A DNA stretch of 15,917 nucleotides from Oscillospiraceae bacterium (GCA_902795095.1 CADBKB010000027.1:1-15917); one strand, 5' to 3'; counted from the stretch's first letter, positions 1 to 8,442 are shown. The notes: generated from the sequence alone by a model not told the origin. Translations and numbers: made by a program.

Positions 1-1
1 C

Positions 2-946
2 GCCCTGGGCGAGCTGCTGATCGACTTCACCTCCTGCGGCCTGAGCAGCCAGGGCAACCCCCTGCTGGAGGCCAATCCCGGCGGCGCGCCCTGCAACGTG
101 CTGGCCATGCTGCGCAAGCTGGGCAGGAAATGCGCCTTCCTGGGCAAGGTGGGCGCGGACAGCTTCGGCGACCAGCTGGAGGCCGCCATCGTGGAGGCGG
201 GCATCGATCCCAGGGGCCTGAAGCGCGACGCGGAGATCCCCACCACCCTGGCGGTGGTGCACACCCGGCCCGACGGCGACCGCAGCTTCAGCTTCTATCG
301 CAAGCCCGGCGCGGATGTGCGCCTGGCCCCGGAGGAGCTGGACGAGGACCTGATCCGCGAAAGCCGCATCTTCCACTTTGGCTCCCTGAGCCTGACTGAC
401 GAGCCCGTGCGCTCCGCCACCCATCGGGCATTGGAGCTCGCCCGACAAGCCGGCGCCATGATCACCTACGACCCCAACCTGCGCCCGCCCCTGTGGCCAG
501 GCGCGGCGGCGGCAAAGGAACAGATCGAATGGGGCATGGCCCGATGCGACGCGGTGAAGATCTCTGACAACGAGGTGGAATTTCTCACCGGGACGCCGGA
601 TTTCGACGCCGGCGCGGCGATTTTGAAGGAGAAATTCCCCAACCTGCGGCTGATCTGCCTGACCGCCGGTCCCGGCGGCAGCTATGCCTACTATGAAGGG
701 AAGAAGGTCTGGCGCGACGGCTGCAGACTTGGCGGCACCATCGAGACCACCGGCGCGGGGGACACCTTCTGCGCCTGCATGCTGGACTTCCTGCTCTCCC
801 GCGGCCTGGACGGTCTGACCGAGGCCGAGCTGGGCGACATGCTCCGCTTCGCCAACGCCGCGGCCTACCTGGTCACCACGAAAAAAGGCGCGCTGCGGGT
901 CATGCCCGACAGGACGCAGGTCGAAGCCATCCTGGCAAAGATGTGA
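2..946 (+). CDS. PfkB-family carbohydrate kinase, probable fructokinase (5' end outside window)
   Basis: This is a sugar kinase of the PfkB/ribokinase fold that transfers phosphate from ATP to a sugar, most likely fructose to fructose-6-phosphate, in the cytoplasm. The frame is open from base 2 with no start, so the N-terminus lies upstream; the first visible residues (ALGELLIDF) correspond to the opening beta strand of fructokinases, so only a few residues are missing. The sugar-binding segment NPGGAPCN follows. DPNLRPPLW is typical of fructokinases. The second PfkB signature, TTGAGDTF, contains the GAGD anion hole (752-763) with the catalytic Asp at 761-763. The stop is TGA at 944-946, followed by a terminator, so it ends a transcription unit. 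Substrate is inferred from similarity; another hexose is possible. Confidence 0.88.
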   Translation, partial: ALGELLIDFTSCGLSSQGNPLLEANPGGAPCNVLAMLRKLGRKCAFLGKVGADSFGDQLEAAIVEAGIDPRGLKRDAEIPTTLAVVHTRPDGDRSFSFYRKPGADVRLAPEELDEDLIRESRIFHFGSLSLTDEPVRSATHRALELARQAGAMITYDPNLRPPLWPGAAAAKEQIEWGMARCDAVKISDNEVEFLTGTPDFDAGAAILKEKFPNLRLICLTAGPGGSYAYYEGKKVWRDGCRLGGTIETTGAGDTFCACMLDFLLSRGLDGLTEAELGDMLRFANAAAYLVTTKKGALRVMPDRTQVEAILAKM

Positions 947-960
947 CACATATTCTCAAA

Positions 961-990
961 CCCCCGGCCTTTTGGCCGGGGGTATTGTTT
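961..990 (+). terminator. Rho-independent terminator of the fructokinase gene
   Basis: A perfect 9-bp stem (CCCCCGGCC at 961-969 with GGCCGGGGG at 974-982) closes a TTTT loop and is followed by a T-rich tail, TATTGTTTT. It starts 15 bp after the kinase stop codon and isolates that gene from dnaA. Confidence 0.9.
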
Positions 991-1040
991 TGCCGCGGAA
1001 AGTTATCCGCCCCTGCGGGGGCGGCGGTTGACGGAAGCCC

Positions 1041-1066
1041 GTAGGGAGGCGTCCCCAGACGCCTCC
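1041..1066 (+). repeat. REP-like hairpin repeat, copy 1 (short form)
   Basis: GTAG at 1041-1044 is followed by a perfect 9-bp stem (arms GGAGGCGTC and GACGCCTCC) with a CCCA loop. It has the same plan as the copies near 5680, 6105, 11783 and 13071, although the stem bases differ and remain paired. The 17-bp sequence just upstream, 1023-1039, recurs identically at 11866-11882. Confidence 0.75.
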
Positions 1067-1120
1067 GTGGGCGCCGATTTGACCGGCGGAGCGTCGTTGG
1101 TTTTGCGTGGGTGCGCTGCA

Positions 1121-1184
1121 GGCGGGCGGATGTGGGCATCCCGCAAGGGACTTGGCGGCGAAGCCGCCGTCGCCGCCCCTACGG
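1121..1184 (-). repeat. REP-like repeat, copy 2 (long form with inserted hairpin)
   Basis: Read on the minus strand it begins GTAG (1182-1179), then has the usual GGGCGG half-arm, an inserted block of about 32 bp with its own GGCGGC-(TTC)-GCCGCC hairpin, and then the GATG, CCCA and CATCCGCCC remainder. The same long form is at 6150-6208. Confidence 0.7.
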
Positions 1185-1209
1185 GTGCCGGGCGTTTTTC
1201 GGATGCCGT

Positions 1210-1277
1210 GGAGCCCTTCGGTGCCGCCACCTCATCCGCCCGCTTCGCGGGCACCTTCCCCTCAAGGGGAAGGCTTT
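1210..1277 (-). repeat. Second repeat family (AAAGCCTTCCCC type), copy 0
   Basis: On the minus strand it reads AAAGCC, a hairpin with arms CCTTCCCC and GGGGAAGG around TTGA, a second hairpin with arms GCCCGC and GCGGGC around GAA, then CGGATGAGGTGG and a tail ending CGAAGGGCTC. Four more copies lie in the gyrB-gyrA gap. Confidence 0.75.
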
Positions 1278-1496
1278 GTGCGGTGCAGGCTTGCCCCTCC
1301 CCTACGGGTGCGCAGGGAGTAAGGAGACGGAGGCGGGCAGCAAGCGGGCGCATGTGGGACAGCGAGCCAACGGGCAGGGCGGTGCGGGACATGAAATGTG
1401 TGCCGTTTTTTTGCACAAAAATCCAACGCAATACACGGGGGTTTCATCTAAATTCTTTATTTTAATTGTATGTTGACAAAATGCGCCGTTTTTCCC
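1278..1496. other. Non-coding stretch upstream of the dnaA promoter
   Basis: The first half is GC-rich and looks like degenerate repeat debris; a block near 1338-1356 resembles part of the REP-like stem. From about 1395 the sequence becomes AT-rich. It holds one DnaA-box-like 9-mer, TTTTGCACA at 1409-1417, and an isolated TTGACA at 1473-1478 with no good -10 partner. I see no convincing gene. Confidence 0.5.
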
Positions 1497-1525
1497 TTGT
1501 CATACGGACAAAAATATGATAAAAT
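1497..1525 (+). promoter_or_regulatory. dnaA promoter
   Basis: The -35 element is TTGTCA (1497-1502), with a 17-bp spacer and a -10 of TAAAAT (1520-1525) preceded by an extended TG (1517-1518). Transcription would start near 1531-1533. The -35 overlaps a 5-bp inverted repeat, TTGTC/GACAA, at 1497-1511. The leader to the dnaA start would be about 75 nt. Confidence 0.75.
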
Positions 1526-1532
1526 ATCCACA
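1524..1532 (+). promoter_or_regulatory. DnaA-box-like site at the dnaA transcription start
   Basis: ATATCCACA differs by one base from the DnaA-box consensus TTATCCACA. It overlaps the last two bases of the -10 element and the predicted start point, a position suited to autorepression of dnaA. An identical 9-mer lies directly after the dnaA stop codon. Confidence 0.55.
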
Positions 1533-1607
1533 TGAAAATAATGGGGGAACGTGCGCATTTGCAGCGGTCCCGATGTCCGGCCTTCGTTGTTCGGAAAGGA
1601 GCGTTTC

Positions 1608-2921
1608 ATGTATTCTTCTGCCTATACCTGGGCAAAGGTCCTGAGCTATCTGGAGCAGCAGCTTACCTCCACCGTTGTTTCCACCTGGTTCGACGACGCG
1701 GAGATCTTAGAGCTGACCGAATCCCGTTTGACCATTCTGTCCCCATCGGAATTCCGGCGTGACACCATCCAGCGGCGCTGGATCCCTTATATCCAGGACG
1801 CCATGAAGGTGCTGTTCGATATGAACGTGGAGGTCGTCCTGCTGGGGGAGGAGGAGCGCAAGGCCATGGCCGAGCGTGCCCGCCATCCGGAATTCATCGT
1901 CAACAATCCCCAGTTCACCTTCAAAAGCTTTGTGGTCGGCCCCTCCAACCGCTTCGCCCACGGCGCGGCCCTGGCGGTGGCCAACAAGCCCGCCGACGCC
2001 TACAATCCTCTGTTCATCTACGGGGAATCCGGCCTGGGCAAGACCCACCTGCTGTACGCCATCGCCGCGGAGATCCACGCGCAGCACCCGGAGTTCAACA
2101 TCGTATATATCCGGGGCGACCAGTTCACCAATGAAATGATCGCCGCCCTGCGCGAGGGCCGCAATATGGAATTCCGCAACAAGTACCGCAACGCCGACCT
2201 GTTCCTGGTGGACGACATCCACTTTATCGCCGGCAAGGACTCCACCCAGGAGGAATTCTTCAATACCTTCAACGCCCTGTACGAGGATCACAAGCAGATC
2301 GTGCTCACCTCGGATCAGCCGCCCTCCAAGATGCTCAAGCTGGAGGATCGGCTCCGCACCCGCTTTGAATGGGGTCTGATCGCCGATATCCAGCCCCCCG
2401 ATTATGAGACCCGCATGGCCATCATCAAGAACAAGGCCGTGGCCCTGGGCGTGGACATCGGCGACGACGTATGCGCCTACATTGCCGAGAATATCACCAA
2501 CAATATCCGCCAGATCGAGGGCACCGTCAAAAAAATCACCGCCTACCGGGATCTGGACCACATGCCCCTGGACGTGGCGAACGTATCCCGCGCCATCAAG
2601 GACATGTACAAGGCCGGCGACGCCTCCCTGCCCACCCCGTCGCTGATCATCTCCGAGGTCAGCCGCTACTTCTCCATTGAGGAGCACATTCTCCGCGGCA
2701 GCCTGCGCAACAAGGGCACCGCCGAGGCCAGACAGATCGCCATGTATCTGATCCGCAATCTGACCCAGTGCAGCCTGCCCGACATCGGCAAGGAGTTCGG
2801 CAGGGACCACGCCACCGTCATCCATTCCATCAAAAAGGTGGAGAATCTGGTCGCCGATCCCTCCACCGGCATGAAAACCACCCTGCGGGATATCACCGCC
2901 AACATCAATAACCGACTGTAA
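1608..2921 (+). CDS. dnaA: Chromosomal replication initiator protein DnaA
   Basis: DnaA is an AAA+ ATPase that binds DnaA boxes at oriC, unwinds the duplex and recruits helicase. The 437-aa product has domain I at about 1-75, a very short domain II linker at about 80-100, the AAA+ core with Walker A GESGLGKTH (139-147), Walker B LFLVDD (198-203), sensor I LTSD (233-236) and the arginine-rich EDRLRTRF segment (246-253), then the helix-turn-helix domain IV with the family signature around GRDHATVIHSIKK (398-410). ATG 1608 was chosen because GGAAAGGAG (1593-1601) sits 6 bp upstream and the protein then begins at domain I; an in-frame GTG at 1551 adds 19 unconserved residues. An origin-like region follows directly. 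Domain IV has a slightly unusual RGSLRNKGTAEARQIAMYL stretch but is otherwise normal. Confidence 0.98.
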   Translation: MYSSAYTWAKVLSYLEQQLTSTVVSTWFDDAEILELTESRLTILSPSEFRRDTIQRRWIPYIQDAMKVLFDMNVEVVLLGEEERKAMAERARHPEFIVNNPQFTFKSFVVGPSNRFAHGAALAVANKPADAYNPLFIYGESGLGKTHLLYAIAAEIHAQHPEFNIVYIRGDQFTNEMIAALREGRNMEFRNKYRNADLFLVDDIHFIAGKDSTQEEFFNTFNALYEDHKQIVLTSDQPPSKMLKLEDRLRTRFEWGLIADIQPPDYETRMAIIKNKAVALGVDIGDDVCAYIAENITNNIRQIEGTVKKITAYRDLDHMPLDVANVSRAIKDMYKAGDASLPTPSLIISEVSRYFSIEEHILRGSLRNKGTAEARQIAMYLIRNLTQCSLPDIGKEFGRDHATVIHSIKKVENLVADPSTGMKTTLRDITANINNRL

Positions 2922-2922
2922 A

Positions 2923-3117
2923 ATATCCACAGGCGGCTTGTGGAAAGCTGAAACTTCGCTGTGGAAAGGCGCCGCGCCGATTTTTTCGTCCCGCAGCCTG
3001 TGAAAAAGTCAAAATTCTTCCACAGGCGGCTGTGAAAAAAGATGCCTTGCTCTACAAGGGCTCCCGCCGCTTTTCCACATTCGATCGTACTACTGCTATT
3101 ACTGCTAAAAAATAAAA
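2923..3117 (+). other. Probable replication origin (oriC) between dnaA and dnaN
   Basis: This 195-bp segment holds seven 9-mers resembling the DnaA box TTATCCACA: plus strand at 2923-2931 (ATATCCACA), 3016-3024 (TCTTCCACA) and 3071-3079 (TTTTCCACA); minus strand at 2939-2947 and 2960-2968 (both CTTTCCACA) and at 2999-3007 and 3031-3039 (both TTTTTCACA). The 3071 box is followed after 10 bp by the trinucleotide run at 3090-3107 and then an A/T run (3107-3117). This matches the Bacillota arrangement in which the unwinding site lies between dnaA and dnaN. No experimental proof is possible from sequence alone. Confidence 0.85.
3090..3107 (+). promoter_or_regulatory. DnaA-trio element of the origin unwinding site
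   Basis: Six consecutive trinucleotides read CTA-CTG-CTA-TTA-CTG-CTA on the plus strand. The other strand therefore reads 3'-GAT, GAC, GAT, AAT, GAC, GAT-5'. The DnaA-trio described in Bacillus subtilis has 3'-GAT-5'-like triplets with a constant middle A, located beside a DnaA box and before the AT-rich melting region. Here the middle A is constant in all six. Confidence 0.75.
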
Positions 3118-3120
3118 CCT

Positions 3121-3148
3121 TCCTTCCTACGGAAGGAGGAACAGGAGG
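3121..3148 (+). promoter_or_regulatory. Tandem Shine-Dalgarno sites and hairpin before dnaN
   Basis: Two ribosome-binding sequences precede dnaN: GGAAGGAGG (3131-3139) and AGGAGG (3143-3148), the second 7 bp from the ATG at 3156. The upstream one forms the right arm of a perfect 7-bp inverted repeat, TCCTTCC (3121-3127) with GGAAGGA (3131-3137) around TAC, so it may be sequestered in RNA while the downstream one stays free. Confidence 0.6.
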
Positions 3149-3155
3149 TTCCGAA

Positions 3156-4271
3156 ATGAAATTCACCTGTGAAAAATCCAAGCTTGCTTCCGCCATTGCG
3201 GTGGCCATCCGCACCGTCGCTCCAAAAAGCGCCATCGCCGCCCTGGAGGGCATCCACGTCCGCGCGGGAGAGGATCTGCAGCTCACCGGCTTCAATCTGG
3301 AAACGGGCGTCACCGTCCGGGTGGAGGCCGAGATCGAGGAGGCCGGCGTATGCGTCATGCCGGCACGTCTGTTCTTTGATATCGTCCGCAAGCTGCCGGA
3401 TGACGACGTCTCCTTCACCATGGACGAGGGGCGCAAGGTCAACATCCGCAGCGGCATCGCCTCCTTCTCCATCATGGCCATCGACGCCGAGGAATATCCG
3501 GAGCTGCCGGATGTGGAATTCACCAACGGCGTGCGCATTCCCCAGAAAGAGCTGCGGGAGCTCATTTCCGGCACCCTGTTCTCCGTCTCCCAGAACCTGG
3601 CCCGGCCCATTCTCACCGGCTGCCTGGTGGAGGTGGAAAACGACGCCATCACCATGGTGGCGGTGGACGGCTTCCGTCTTGCCCGGCGCAGCTATCACCC
3701 CGCCGAGGCCACGGGACGGCTGATGAAATTCGTCGTGCCCGCCGACGCCCTGCGGGAGGTGGAGAAGATCCTCGCCGACACCGATGAGGACGCGGTCTTC
3801 ACCCTCGGTCCCCGCCACATCCTATTTGAAATGGGTCCCACCACCCTGGTTTGCCGGCTTCTGGAGGGCGAATTCATGGATTGGCGCCGGGTCATGCCGG
3901 AGTTCCATCCCATCAGCCTGTGCGCCAATGTGGCGTCGCTGACGGATTCCATCGAGCGTGTGAGTCTGATCGTGTCGGAAAAGATCAAGAGCCCCGTGCG
4001 CTGCGTCTTCTCCCAGGATCGGGCGGATTTCCGCACCGTCACCACCCTGGGCGCCGCCCACGACGTGTGCTCCCTCTCCGGCGACGGCAAGGATCTGGAA
4101 ATCGGCTTCAACTGCCGGTATCTGCTGGAGGCCCTGCGGGCCGTACCCACCGGGGAGGTCATGCTGGAGCTGTCCAACGCTCTGAGTCCCATCGTTCTCA
4201 CCCCCTGTGACGGCAGCGACAAGGACTTTGCCTACATGGTCCTGCCGGTGCGCCTCAAAGCCGGCATGTAA
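3156..4271 (+). CDS. dnaN: DNA polymerase III sliding clamp (beta subunit)
   Basis: DnaN forms the ring-shaped dimer that tethers the replicative polymerase and other enzymes to DNA. The 371-aa length fits the three-domain clamp of the family. The N-terminus MKFTCEKSKLASAI, the central ARPILTGCLVEVENDAITMVAVDGFRLA-type strand-turn segment and the C-terminal AYMVLPVRL peptide, which lines the partner-binding pocket, are diagnostic. After that motif there are four extra residues, KAGM. ATG 3156 was chosen over an in-frame upstream ATG at 3042 because the latter would translate the origin, and because AGGAGG lies 7 bp before 3156. The S4-domain gene follows 9 bp downstream, so it is probably cotranscribed. 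Confidence 0.97.
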   Translation: MKFTCEKSKLASAIAVAIRTVAPKSAIAALEGIHVRAGEDLQLTGFNLETGVTVRVEAEIEEAGVCVMPARLFFDIVRKLPDDDVSFTMDEGRKVNIRSGIASFSIMAIDAEEYPELPDVEFTNGVRIPQKELRELISGTLFSVSQNLARPILTGCLVEVENDAITMVAVDGFRLARRSYHPAEATGRLMKFVVPADALREVEKILADTDEDAVFTLGPRHILFEMGPTTLVCRLLEGEFMDWRRVMPEFHPISLCANVASLTDSIERVSLIVSEKIKSPVRCVFSQDRADFRTVTTLGAAHDVCSLSGDGKDLEIGFNCRYLLEALRAVPTGEVMLELSNALSPIVLTPCDGSDKDFAYMVLPVRLKAGM

Positions 4272-4280
4272 GGAGGGGCC

Positions 4281-4526
4281 ATGAAGGTACGCGTCAGAGT
4301 CCGGTACGGATCGGACATCCCCATTCCCATCACCACGGAATATATCAAGCTCGAAAGCTTCCTCAAGCTGGCGAACGTCGCCGAAACCGGCGGCATGGCC
4401 AAGGGCATGATCCAGGACGGCGAGGTCCTGGTAAATAATGAAGAATGCACCCAGCGGGGCAGAAAGCTCCGCCCCGGCGACCGGGTCACGGTCCAGGGCG
4501 AGAGCTACTATGTGACCGGCGCATGA
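4281..4526 (+). CDS. Small S4-domain RNA-binding protein (YaaA/RlbA type)
   Basis: This 81-aa protein consists almost wholly of one S4 RNA-binding domain (about residues 14-76), with the typical core ESFLKLANVAETGG, the IQDGEVLVNNE turn and the RGRKLRPGDRV strand. Genes of this kind sit between dnaN and recF in many Bacillota (Bacillus yaaA); some homologues are linked to ribosome assembly, but the exact role is not established from this sequence. A good ribosome site, AGGAGG, lies 5 bp before the ATG. Its stop overlaps the recF start as ATGA, implying translational coupling. Confidence 0.93.
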   Translation: MKVRVRVRYGSDIPIPITTEYIKLESFLKLANVAETGGMAKGMIQDGEVLVNNEECTQRGRKLRPGDRVTVQGESYYVTGA

Positions 4527-5632
4527 GAATCAAGCATCTTTCCATCTTCGACTGGCGCAGCTATGCCCGGGCCGAGGCGGAGTTTTCCCCGGGGGTCAAT
4601 CTCATGGTGGGGGAAAACGCCCAGGGAAAGACGAACCTCCTGGAGGCCATCGTCTATCTCAGCCAGGGCCAGAGCTTCCGCACCCGGGCCCAGGCGGAGC
4701 TGGTGCGCATCGGCGCGGAATTTGCCGATCTGCAGGCGGAGCTGACCGGGGAGGACCGGGAGCAGAGCCTGCGGGCGGTGATTTTTGCCGCCCGGCGGCC
4801 GCGGCAGCTCTATGTGGGCGGCGTGAAGAAGAAATCCGGCGCCGAGCTGGCGGGGATCCTGCCCACGGTGCTGTTCTGCCCGGAGGATCTGCAGGTCTTA
4901 AAGGCAGGCGCCCAGGCGCGGCGGCGACTCATCGACCACACCCTGTGCCAGCTCCGGCCGGCCTATGCCGCCGCGGTGCTGGAATACGGCCGCTGCCTGG
5001 AGCGCAAAAGCCGGATCCTGCGCGACCGCGAGCTGCAGCCCGGACTATTGGAGGTCCTGCCGGAATACAACGAGCGCCTGGCGCGGCTGGGCGCAAGGAT
5101 CATCTACTATCGCGCCCGCTATGTGCGGGCGCTGGACGAGACGGCCCGGGCCTGCCACGGGGAATTCTCCGGCGGCCGGGAGCACCTCACCCTGCGCTAT
5201 CAGAGCGTAAGCAATCTCGGCGACGTGTTTGCCCCGGAGGCTGCGCTCTATGAGAAGCTGCGGGAGCACCAGGAAAGCCACGCCCGGGCGGAGCTGGAAT
5301 CCGCCCAGTGCCTGTCCGGCCCCCACAAGGACGATCTGATCGCGGAGCTGAACGGCCTGCCGGTCAAGAGCTACGGCTCCCAGGGCCAGACCCGCACCGC
5401 CGCCATCTCCATCAAGCTGGCGGAGCGGGAGCTGATGCGCCGCAGGCTCGGCACCGAGCCGGTGCTTCTGCTCGACGACGTGCTGTCCGAGCTCGACGCT
5501 CAGCGGCAGGACTACGTCCTCAACCGCCTCGGCGACGGCCAGGTGTTCATCACCTGCTGCGAGACCGACCGGGTCACGGAACTGGGCCGGGTCTACCGGG
5601 TGGAAAACGGGACGGTCCGGGCAACAGATTAA
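4523..5632 (+). CDS. recF: DNA replication and repair protein RecF
   Basis: RecF is an SMC/ABC-type ATPase that binds gapped or single-strand/double-strand junction DNA and, with RecO and RecR, helps load RecA. The 369-aa product has Walker A GENAQGKT (30-37), the ABC signature YGSQGQ (284-289), Walker B VLLLDD (314-319) and the D-loop SELD (322-325). The start at 4523 is the ATG of the ATGA overlap with the S4-domain gene; a longer in-frame ATG at 4445 would only read the upstream gene in another frame, and RecF proteins begin at MRIKHLSIFDWRSY-like sequence. No strong ribosome site lies before it, consistent with coupled translation. Confidence 0.96.
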   Translation: MRIKHLSIFDWRSYARAEAEFSPGVNLMVGENAQGKTNLLEAIVYLSQGQSFRTRAQAELVRIGAEFADLQAELTGEDREQSLRAVIFAARRPRQLYVGGVKKKSGAELAGILPTVLFCPEDLQVLKAGAQARRRLIDHTLCQLRPAYAAAVLEYGRCLERKSRILRDRELQPGLLEVLPEYNERLARLGARIIYYRARYVRALDETARACHGEFSGGREHLTLRYQSVSNLGDVFAPEAALYEKLREHQESHARAELESAQCLSGPHKDDLIAELNGLPVKSYGSQGQTRTAAISIKLAERELMRRRLGTEPVLLLDDVLSELDAQRQDYVLNRLGDGQVFITCCETDRVTELGRVYRVENGTVRATD

Positions 5633-5645
5633 AAGGCAAAGAGCG

Positions 5646-5658
5646 CCAAAGCCTTCCC
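5646..5658 (+). repeat. Fragment of the AAAGCCTTCCCC repeat family
   Basis: CCAAAGCCTTCCC matches the left end of the second repeat family and then stops, just after recF. It is probably a truncated relic, but 13 bp is short enough that chance is possible. Confidence 0.35.
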
Positions 5659-5679
5659 TGTTGTAATAATATAGAGCCC

Positions 5680-5759
5680 GTAGGGGCGCATGCCCACATG
5701 CGCCCGTTGGGAACCATCGAAAACGTATACAGCGGGCCGATGTGGGCATCGGCCCCTAC
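5680..5759. repeat. Inverted pair of REP-like hairpins (copies 3 and 4)
   Basis: Copy 3 (5680-5705, plus) is GTAG, arms GGGCGCATG/CATGCGCCC, loop CCCA. Copy 4 (5734-5759, minus) has arms GGGCCGATG/CATCGGCCC, plus-strand loop TGGG, then CTAC. Together they form an 84-bp element with a perfect 10-bp terminal inverted repeat, CCGTAGGGGC/GCCCCTACGG (5678-5687 and 5752-5761). The spacer holds GTTGGGAACCA (5706-5716), which recurs at 13029-13039. Confidence 0.8.
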
Positions 5760-5846
5760 GGATTGAGACGGGATTTCAAGTTCCCATCGGGAAAAGGAAT
5801 CAGTACAGAAAAACATCGAAATCGATGCAAATACAGGAGGCACAGG

Positions 5847-6092
5847 ATGTATCTATCCATCGGCGGGGATATGGCGGTGCGGACAAGCAGCATCGTGGGC
5901 ATATTTGACCTCGACAATACCACCTGTTCGGCGCGCACGCGCCAATTTTTACGCCGGGCGGAGCAAAACGGCGAGACCGTCACCGCCGGCGACGAGCTGC
6001 CGAAATCCTTCATTCTGACCGCGGAATTCGGCATAAATCGCGTTTATTTCAGCCAATTCGGCCCTGCAACGTTGGAAAAACGCACCAAATAA
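5847..6092 (+). CDS. remB: Extracellular matrix regulator RemB (DUF370 family)
   Basis: This 81-aa protein belongs to the DUF370 (RemA/RemB) family, small ring-forming DNA-binding regulators; in Bacillus subtilis remB (yaaB) also lies between recF and gyrB and affects biofilm matrix gene expression. Diagnostic segments are MYLSIGGD at the N-terminus, VGIFDLDNTT at about residues 16-25, RTRQFLRRAEQ, LPKSFILT and the C-terminal VYFSQFGPATLEKR. ATG 5847 has AGGAGG (5835-5840) 6 bp upstream; an in-frame ATG at 5742 would add 35 residues read partly from a repeat. It is bracketed by REP-like pairs, and I see no clear promoter. Its target genes here are unknown. Confidence 0.93.
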   Translation: MYLSIGGDMAVRTSSIVGIFDLDNTTCSARTRQFLRRAEQNGETVTAGDELPKSFILTAEFGINRVYFSQFGPATLEKRTK

Positions 6093-6104
6093 CAATCTAC
6101 GCCC

Positions 6105-6208
6105 GTAGGGGCGGATGCCCACATCCGCCCGCCCTTCCCGTATCTGTACGGGCGAATGAGGGCATCCCGCAAGGGACTAGGCGGCAAAGCCGCCGTCGCC
6201 GACCCTAC
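6105..6208. repeat. Inverted pair of REP-like repeats (copies 5 and 6)
   Basis: Copy 5 (6105-6130, plus) is GTAG, arms GGGCGGATG/CATCCGCCC, loop CCCA. Copy 6 (6150-6208, minus) is the long form: GTAG, a diverged GGTCGG half-arm, an inserted block with a GGCGGC-TTT-GCCGCC hairpin, then GATG, CCCT and CATTCGCCC. The outer ends pair as CCGTAGGG (6103-6110) and CCCTACGG (6203-6210). The element starts 12 bp after the remB stop. Confidence 0.78.
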
Positions 6209-6238
6209 GGAAAATGAATATGACAATATCTCTATTAA

Positions 6239-8185
<1,947 letters not shown>

Positions 8186-8210
8186 GCGGACAAATATTGC
8201 GGCGCACCTC

Positions 8211-8265
8211 CAAAGCCTTCCCCTTGAGGGGAAGGTGCCCGCGCAGCGGGCGGATGAGGTGGAAG
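8211..8265 (+). repeat. Second repeat family, copy 1
   Basis: It has CAAAGCC, a hairpin with arms CCTTCCCC and GGGGAAGG around TTGA, a second hairpin with arms GCCCGC and GCGGGC around GCA, then CGGATGAGGTGGAAG. It begins 25 bp after the gyrB stop and could act as a hairpin at the gyrB mRNA 3' end. Confidence 0.78.
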
Positions 8266-8317
8266 ACTGAAATGCTCAGACGCAGAATCGAAAAAACTGC
8301 TAAATCACGCTGCACAC

Positions 8318-8416
8318 CAAAGCCTTCCCCTTGAGGGGAAGGTGGCGCGCAGCGCCGGCGACGGCGGCGAAGCCGCCTAGTACCTTTAGGTGATGAGGTG
8401 GAAGGCCGAAGGGCTC
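8318..8416 (+). repeat. Second repeat family, copy 2 (with inserted module)
   Basis: The first hairpin matches copy 1. It is followed by GCGC-AGCGC and then by an inserted block with GGCGACGGCGGC-GAA-GCCGCC and CCTAGTACC, before the TGATGAGGTGGAAG and CGAAGGGCTC parts. The inserted block resembles the insert of the long REP-like copies at 1121-1184 and 6150-6208. Confidence 0.75.
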
Positions 8417-8442
8417 CGGGTACCACCGAAAGAACTGCTGTA

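Noticed and set aside
1003..1476. Several open frames in both directions upstream of dnaA
   Set aside because: They read through palindromic repeats, overlap each other, and have Arg/Pro/Ala-rich products without recognisable domains.
1473..1478. Consensus TTGACA as the dnaA -35
   Set aside because: No acceptable -10 lies 16-19 bp downstream; the TTGTCA/TAAAAT pair just after it is better.
1551..1607. GTG start extending dnaA by 19 residues
   Set aside because: The ATG at 1608 has a strong ribosome site at proper spacing and matches the normal start of DnaA domain I.
1707..2930. Minus-strand open frame opposite dnaA
   Set aside because: It mirrors dnaA, and its composition is typical of antisense GC-rich frames.
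3042..3155. Upstream ATG extending dnaN
   Set aside because: It would translate DnaA boxes and the trio element; the clamp N-terminus begins at 3156.
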